From: Bacillota bacterium | GTDB taxonomy: Bacteria > Bacillota > UBA5301 > JASBVW01 | Reading direction: 5' to 3' | DNA length: 8,305 nt | NCBI GenBank assembly: GCA_029961005.1 | Contig: JASBVW010000049.1 | Span: forward strand, 1-8,305 | Shown here: one piece after another, positions 5,518-8,305 of the stretch | Layout: the number at the start of each line of letters is the position of its first letter | Numbering within the stretch: position 1 is the first letter of the stretch | The notes under the pieces: model-generated | The model's database searches: none | What the model was told of the DNA's origin: nothing | What the model saw: the letters and a program-made list of their open reading frames with translations, nothing else | Program-made: the position numbers and the translations under genes

Positions 5518-5529
5518 ACCTCATATCAT
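5503..5529 (+). promoter_or_regulatory. Candidate sigma-K-type promoter
   Basis: AC (5503-5504), a 17-nt spacer, then CATATCAT (5522-5529) matches the Bacillus sigma-K pattern AC-N16/17-CATANNNTA except for a final G instead of A. The start of transcription would be about 45 nt upstream of ATG 5579. It overlaps the terminator's 3' arm. A motif this short could occur by chance; the matching element on the other side of the cluster (6479-6505) raises its interest. Confidence 0.4.
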
Positions 5530-5578
5530 GGTATTGACCTCATGCTGGAAAGTAAAAGCGCAGAGGAGAGAGCGTAAG

Positions 5579-5890
5579 ATGAACGCTATTCCCATTCGTT
5601 CCGAAGATTTAGAGCTTTTGGGAGCTCTGCGGCCCTACGTTGGCCCTGCGGGCCAGCATTTTCTGTCCACTCTGATTGAGTTGGTGCAGGCCCAAAGGGA
5701 GAAGACGCAGGCCCAGGTAGTAGATGCTCTGGCTATGAAGGAAGACCTTCGCCAATTAATGGAGGAGGAGGCTACCAAGGCCTATTCGCTCTTCCTTGTC
5801 TCAGCGCTCCTGAATTTAACGGAGCGGAGCGTTCCCTCTCTTCCTTCACCTTCTGCCCCTGCAGGTCCCAAGACAGGAGCTTCCCTTTAG
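5579..5890 (+). CDS. Hypothetical 103-aa protein, first gene of the tiny-peptide operon
   Basis: I do not recognise this family. ATG 5579 is chosen because GAGGAGAG (5562-5569) lies about 9 nt upstream and because the product from here is a coherent helical protein; the frame is open 17 codons further but without a ribosome binding site. Residues 9-60 look like two or three amphipathic helices (LELLGALRPYVGPAGQ, then FLSTLIELVQAQ and VVDALAMKEDLRQLM). Residues 69-80 (YSLFLVSALLNL) are more hydrophobic, and the end (83-103) is Pro/Ser-rich and probably disordered. There is no signal peptide and no cysteine. The next gene starts 18 nt after its stop, so the two are almost certainly co-transcribed with the two hydrophobic peptides. 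Possibly sporulation-related by context only. Confidence 0.65.
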   Translation: MNAIPIRSEDLELLGALRPYVGPAGQHFLSTLIELVQAQREKTQAQVVDALAMKEDLRQLMEEEATKAYSLFLVSALLNLTERSVPSLPSPSAPAGPKTGASL

Positions 5891-5908
5891 GGAAAGGAGG
5901 AGGGGTCG

Positions 5909-6043
5909 ATGCCTAAAAGAACGGTCTCTCACCAGGCCAACCCTTACACGCTTTTCCTAATTCTTATCCTCCTACTGCTCTCCAGAGACTGTAACCCCGG
6001 GAAGAAGAAAGAACCCCCGGGGATGGGAGCGGAGAGGGGATAA
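5909..6043 (+). CDS. Tiny hydrophobic peptide A (44 aa), FLILILLLL family
   Basis: A 44-residue ORF with a strong ribosome binding site (GGAGGAGGGG at 5896-5905). A basic N-terminus (MPKRTVSHQANPYT) leads into LFLILILLLL (15-24), then a hydrophilic C-terminal extension of 20 residues (SRDCN..., with KKK and PP) that the other three peptides lack. The core FLILILLLL is identical to that of the peptides at 6070, 6211 and 6340. The hydrophobic run is short for a full membrane span, so it may insert shallowly, oligomerise or coat a membrane. The tail carries the only cysteine in the set. It lies 18 nt after the 5579 gene and 26 nt before the next peptide gene. It is similar in kind to tiny spore peptides of the YjcZ type, but a true family match cannot be shown here. 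Confidence 0.72.
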   Translation: MPKRTVSHQANPYTLFLILILLLLSRDCNPGKKKEPPGMGAERG

Positions 6044-6069
6044 GATTCTGAAGAAAGGAGGCCGACAGA

Positions 6070-6132
6070 ATGGATCGCCGGGTCTTTGCCGTCTTCCTCA
6101 TTCTGATTCTGCTTCTCCTGAGTGATGAGTGA
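6070..6132 (+). CDS. Tiny hydrophobic peptide B (20 aa), FLILILLLL family
   Basis: A 20-residue ORF (MDRRVFAVFLILILLLLSDE) preceded by a full AAAGGAGG site (6054-6061) 8 nt from the ATG. It has a basic start (DRR), a 13-residue hydrophobic run and an acidic DE end, a charge pattern that would place the N-terminus inside. Aligned codon by codon with the minus-strand peptide at 6211 (19 codons from the Asp of DRR), 12 codons differ silently, 2 change the residue and 5 are identical. That is the mark of selection on the protein and rules out a chance ORF or a recent duplication. It is the last gene of its operon; a terminator follows 21 nt after the stop. Function unknown. Confidence 0.82.
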   Translation: MDRRVFAVFLILILLLLSDE

Positions 6133-6143
6133 CCACTATAAAT

Positions 6144-6182
6144 AAAAAAGATGAGGGCCGCCGGGGGGCGGCCCTGGTTTTT
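6144..6182. terminator. Bidirectional intrinsic terminator between convergent peptide operons
   Basis: AGGGCCGCC (6154-6162) and GGCGGCCCT (6167-6175) form a perfect 9-bp stem with a GGGG loop. On the plus strand it is followed by GGTTTTT (6176-6182); on the minus strand by CATCTTTTTT (6153-6144). It ends both the plus operon (stop 6132) and the minus operon (stop 6211). Confidence 0.9.
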
Positions 6183-6210
6183 GGTTCACTCTGGCCTTGA
6201 CTTGCTGGCC

Positions 6211-6291
6211 TTACTCATCGCCGAGCAGCAGGAGGATCAGGATTAGGAAGACCGCGAAGGCCCTTCTGTCGGTGAAGCCTAACCCGCCCAT
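6211..6291 (-). CDS. Tiny hydrophobic peptide C (26 aa), FLILILLLL family
   Basis: A 26-residue ORF on the minus strand with AAAGGAGG 7 nt upstream of ATG 6291. The N-terminus MGGLGFTDRRAF is followed by AVFLILILLLL and the acidic end GDE-stop. Residues from DRR onward match peptide B at 17 of 19 positions although most codons differ. It lies 48 nt downstream of peptide D in the same direction and ends at the bidirectional terminator. The predicted topology is the same as B: basic N-terminal part, one short hydrophobic segment, negatively charged end. Function unknown; it resembles tiny membrane peptides seen in endospore formers. Confidence 0.82.
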   Translation of the reverse strand: MGGLGFTDRRAFAVFLILILLLLGDE

Positions 6292-6339
6292 TTACTTTCC
6301 TCCTTTCCGAGAGTATGCGCGGCAGGACCTGCCGTGGGT

Positions 6340-6420
6340 TTATTCATCGCCCAGAAGCAGGAGAATCAGGATCAGGAAGATCAGAAAGGCGCCCCGGTGG
6401 GACCATCTGAGTTCAGCCAT
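6340..6420 (-). CDS. Tiny hydrophobic peptide D (26 aa), FLILILLLL family
   Basis: A 26-residue ORF starting at ATG 6420 with GGGGGAGGGG five bases upstream. Its N-terminus MAELRWSHRGAF is followed by LIFLILILLLL and the end GDE-stop. Over the last 16 codons it matches peptide C at 14 residues, with 6 silent and 2 replacing codon differences. An in-frame ATG at 6480 would add 20 polar residues, but it has no ribosome binding site, so 6420 is preferred. It lies 84 nt downstream of feoA without a clear terminator in between, so it could be reached by read-through from the iron operon as well as by its own promoter. Confidence 0.8.
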   Translation of the reverse strand: MAELRWSHRGAFLIFLILILLLLGDE

Positions 6421-6478
6421 AAAAACCCCTCCCCCTTCTTTTGCTTTGCTGGCAGAGGTGCCGCGTCTCTCCATCTTC

Positions 6479-6505
6479 ATGGTATGGCGGGGGAGGGGAA
6501 TCGGT
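6479..6505 (-). promoter_or_regulatory. Candidate sigma-K-type promoter for peptides D and C
   Basis: On the minus strand AC (6505-6504), a 17-nt spacer and CATACCAT (6486-6479) repeat the AC-N17-CATANNNT pattern found upstream of the plus-strand operon, again followed by G. The predicted start is about 50 nt before ATG 6420. The AC overlaps the feoA stop codon. Suggestive because of the matched placement, but not proof. Confidence 0.4.
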
Positions 6506-6735
6506 TACGCCTCCACAGTCACAAGAATGGTCCGGGCGATGGCGGTGTCCACGGCCAGTTGGGTATGGCCGAGGGCAAAGACGTGGGCGGGGTATTGCTG
6601 GATCACGGTAATGGGCTGGCCGGGGAGGATCCCCATGGCCATCAGTTTTTTCAGGCGCTGGGGGTCGGTTTCCCTCAGGGCGGCCACTTTTCCTTTGGTG
6701 CCCGGCTTGAGCTGATCGAGCGGGAGGGTGCTCAC
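6505..6735 (-). CDS. feoA: FeoA, ferrous iron transport accessory protein
   Basis: A 76-residue SH3-like FeoA domain filling the whole protein: LPLDQLKPGTKGKVAAL (4-20), the conserved helix RLKKLMAMGILPGQPITVI (27-45), HVFALGHTQLAVDTAIARTI (51-70). FeoA is a small cytoplasmic partner of the FeoB iron transporter, probably modulating its activity. It starts with GTG 6735, with AAAGGAGC about 8 nt upstream, and the GTG overlaps the TGA of the zinc-ribbon gene (GTGA, 6735-6732), implying coupled translation. FeoA normally precedes FeoB; here it comes last. Length is normal for the family. Confidence 0.94.
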   Translation of the reverse strand: MSTLPLDQLKPGTKGKVAALRETDPQRLKKLMAMGILPGQPITVIQQYPAHVFALGHTQLAVDTAIARTILVTVEA

Positions 6736-6956
6736 CGGCTTTGCTCCTTTCTTTCCTCAATCTTGCGCCATTTTTGCCAGAACTTGGCCAGCCCTGCCGG
6801 AGGCGGGGTCTCGTAGCCACAGCGGGGGCAGCGCAAGAGGCTGCAGGTGCGCCCCCAGGTCCGGTGGAAGGGGCAGTTGCGGCAGGAAGAGACGGCCTCC
6901 TCCGGGCTGTACTCGTAACCGCAGAAGGGGCAAGGGATCAGTGCCTTCTCCCTCAT
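6732..6956 (-). CDS. Small Cys-rich zinc-ribbon protein between feoB and feoA
   Basis: A 74-residue soluble protein with seven cysteines arranged as metal-binding knuckles: CPFCGYE (9-15), CRNCPFH (25-31), C38 and CPRCGYE (43-49). The first and last knuckles form a typical zinc-ribbon pair, and the middle CxxC with H31/C38 may hold a second metal. The C-terminal part (KFWQKWRKIEERKEQ) is a basic helix. ATG 6956 is chosen because it overlaps the feoB stop (ATGA, 6956-6953), and the codons upstream in this frame lie inside feoB. Its stop overlaps the feoA start. It is not the membrane-anchored FeoB-associated Cys-rich protein, since it lacks a hydrophobic segment. The fixed position between feoB and feoA suggests a role in Fe(II) uptake or sensing; this is inference. 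Confidence 0.82.
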   Translation of the reverse strand: MREKALIPCPFCGYEYSPEEAVSSCRNCPFHRTWGRTCSLLRCPRCGYETPPPAGLAKFWQKWRKIEERKEQSR

Positions 6957-8305
6957 AGGCTCACCCCCGAGTACTCCAAGAGAAGGTGTACGGCGTAGCC
7001 CGTGCCTACCGCGAGGAGCAGGACAAAGAGAAAGATGGCCAGGGCCGTTTTCGCTCCCCGCTCCCGCACCATCACCGAAAACTGAGCGATGCAAGGGACG
7101 AAGAGGGTGAGGGTGACGGAGGCCACCAGCAACTGGGCCGGCGTCAAGGCTCCCGCTTTGTGCAGGTCAAAGAGGCCGGCCGCCCCGTAGTCGCGCCGGA
7201 AGAAGCCGAAGAGGAAGGCCACCGCCGCCTGGGGCGGCAGGCCCAGGAGGCGCATCACCGGTTCGACTAGGCGGATGAGGAGCGGGAAGAGCCCCGTCAA
7301 CTGGCCCAGCCAAATGAGCACGCTGGCCAGGATGAAGATGGGGAAGACCTCGAGGAAGTACCATTGCATGCGGGCTGCGGTCTTGGTCAGGACATTCTCC
7401 AGGGCCGGCACCCGCAGGGGAGGGATTTCCATGTAAAAGCTGGGCCGCTCCCCCGGAAGGACCTGCGCCGAGAGATAGCCTACCAGGAGAAAGACGAAGG
7501 CCACTACGCTGGCCCAGACCGCCAGAGCCGCCGGATGAGCGGAGAGGAGGGCCAAGATCACCCCCAACTGGGCGGAACAGGGGATGGCCAGGGCCAAGAG
7601 GAGGGTGGCGATGACCCGCTCGCGGCGGGTCTCCAGGATGCGCGTGGTGATGGTGGCCATGGTGTCGCAGCCGAACCCCAGCACCAGGGGGATCACTGCC
7701 CGCCCGTTCAAGCCGATCTTCTTAAAGAGGCCGTCCACCAGCATGGCCAGCCGCGGAAAGTACCCGGAGTCTTCCAGCAGGGAGAAAAAGAGGAAGAAGG
7801 TGCCGACGATGGGGAGGATGATGGCCAGGGCATAGCGGACCCCCAGGGTGATGATGCCGTATTCACCGATGAAAAGCTGTTGCCAGATCGGCCAGGGCAA
7901 AAGGACCTGGACCAGGCGCGTCACCGGGGGGAGGAGGTAGCGCCCGAAGACCACCTCTTCCAGGAAGTCCACCGCCGTGCCGGCGCCGAAGACGCCCACG
8001 AACTGATACAGGCCGAAGTAAAGCACCAAGAGCAGGATGGGGATGCCGGTCAGCGGGCGCATGGTCAGCCGGCTCAAGGTCTCAGCCCATGCGCCGCCGC
8101 GGCTCCGGCGCCGCGGCCTGCCGGTCTGCACCACCTGCTGCAGGAGGCGTTGAGCCAGGCGCTGCCGCTCCAAGGAAAGGAGATAAGAGAAGGGAGCGGG
8201 TTGCCCCTGGCGCAGCTGGCGGAAGAGGTCCCGCAGGAGAGGAAAGCGGGACCCTTCCTTCGCCTTGGCCAAGCGCCAGATCTCCTCGTCTTCCTGCAGG
8301 AGGAG
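6953..8305 (-). CDS. feoB: FeoB, ferrous iron transporter, membrane part (5' partial)
   Basis: The frame is open to the right edge (it reads LLLQEDEEIWRLAKAK from the end), so the gene begins outside and the N-terminal G domain is not visible; 450 residues are seen. Numbered from the edge, residues 1-80 are the linker/helical region and the rest is the membrane permease. Gate motifs are present: IPLVLGFGCDTMATITTR (205-222), PCSAQ (242-246), FLFGFFRRDYGAAG (364-377) and PCIAQF (404-409), with about eight to ten membrane segments. FeoB imports Fe(II) across the cytoplasmic membrane, with GTP hydrolysis by the unseen domain. The conserved GFGCN is GFGCD here, which I believe is common in anaerobic Firmicutes. 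The stop overlaps the next start by 4 nt. Confidence 0.95.
   Translation of the reverse strand, partial: LLLQEDEEIWRLAKAKEGSRFPLLRDLFRQLRQGQPAPFSYLLSLERQRLAQRLLQQVVQTGRPRRRSRGGAWAETLSRLTMRPLTGIPILLLVLYFGLYQFVGVFGAGTAVDFLEEVVFGRYLLPPVTRLVQVLLPWPIWQQLFIGEYGIITLGVRYALAIILPIVGTFFLFFSLLEDSGYFPRLAMLVDGLFKKIGLNGRAVIPLVLGFGCDTMATITTRILETRRERVIATLLLALAIPCSAQLGVILALLSAHPAALAVWASVVAFVFLLVGYLSAQVLPGERPSFYMEIPPLRVPALENVLTKTAARMQWYFLEVFPIFILASVLIWLGQLTGLFPLLIRLVEPVMRLLGLPPQAAVAFLFGFFRRDYGAAGLFDLHKAGALTPAQLLVASVTLTLFVPCIAQFSVMVRERGAKTALAIFLFVLLLAVGTGYAVHLLLEYSGVSL

Noticed and set aside
5458..5535. 25-codon plus-strand ORF from a TTG start, ending in a hydrophobic stretch
   Set aside because: It looked like another tiny peptide (GGAGGAG upstream) but lacks the FLILILLLL core and is made of the terminator hairpin and its T-tract.
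5909..6420. Type I toxin-antitoxin modules with antisense RNA
   Set aside because: The peptides resemble Ibs-like toxins in size, but the genes do not overlap, no divergent promoter lies over them, and the minus-strand copies are not complementary to the plus-strand mRNAs.
6421..6480. Upstream ATG 6480 as start of peptide D
   Set aside because: No ribosome site, and the ATG overlaps the candidate CATACCAT -10 element; ATG 6420 has GGGGGAGGGG.
6197..6816. Two overlapping plus-strand open frames (6197-6715, 6334-6816)
   Set aside because: They are antisense to peptides C and D and to feoA, all of which have ribosome sites and conserved residues.

Overview
The window reads as chromosomal DNA of a GC-rich, anaerobic, probably spore-forming (and perhaps thermophilic) Firmicute of the Moorella/Desulfotomaculum kind. 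The signs are strong AAAGGAGG-type Shine-Dalgarno sites, a cyclic-di-GMP-I riboswitch in front of a multihaem cytochrome c, an FMN riboswitch in front of the ECF riboflavin S-component RibU, a Bacillus cereus-type zinc phospholipase C, and tiny membrane peptides resembling small spore proteins. The taxonomic placement is inference from gene content only.

Layout. 2-1249 (+): 3' part of a DUF362/2x[4Fe-4S] protein whose visible N-terminus looks like the tail of a PlsC acyltransferase. 1343-1513: c-di-GMP-I riboswitch with a legible expression platform that can mask the ribosome binding site of the tetrahaem cytochrome c at 1520-1960 (+). 1979-2274: promoter, FMN riboswitch and terminator, then ribU at 2290-2901 (+). 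ribU converges on, and overlaps by 156 nt, a zinc-dependent phospholipase C gene (3513-2746, -) with its own promoter; upstream of that is an FtsX/MacB-type permease (4780-3629, -) without a partner ATPase in view. Divergent from the permease is a Leu-rich repeat-like hypothetical gene (4865-5344, +), followed by a strong terminator at 5467-5517.

5579-6420 is the most unusual part. It holds a compact operon of a 103-aa hypothetical protein and two tiny hydrophobic peptides (44 and 20 aa, +), facing two more tiny peptides (26 aa each, -) across a shared bidirectional terminator. All four peptides carry the same core FLILILLLL followed by S or G and a charged end. The copies differ almost only at synonymous positions, which is strong evidence that they are real, selected proteins. 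Each strand's set is preceded by an AC-N17-CATANNNT element like a sigma-K (late mother-cell) promoter, so a sporulation role is a reasonable hypothesis.

6505-8305 (-) is a ferrous-iron uptake operon: feoB (5' end outside the window), a 74-aa Cys-rich zinc-ribbon protein and feoA, joined by two 4-nt start/stop overlaps (ATGA and GTGA), which implies translational coupling.

Two themes connect the regions: RNA-level control (two riboswitches and possible attenuation at 5345-5517) and membrane or envelope proteins (cytochrome, RibU, phospholipase, permease, tiny peptides, FeoB). No rRNA, tRNA, CRISPR array, transposase or other mobile element was seen.
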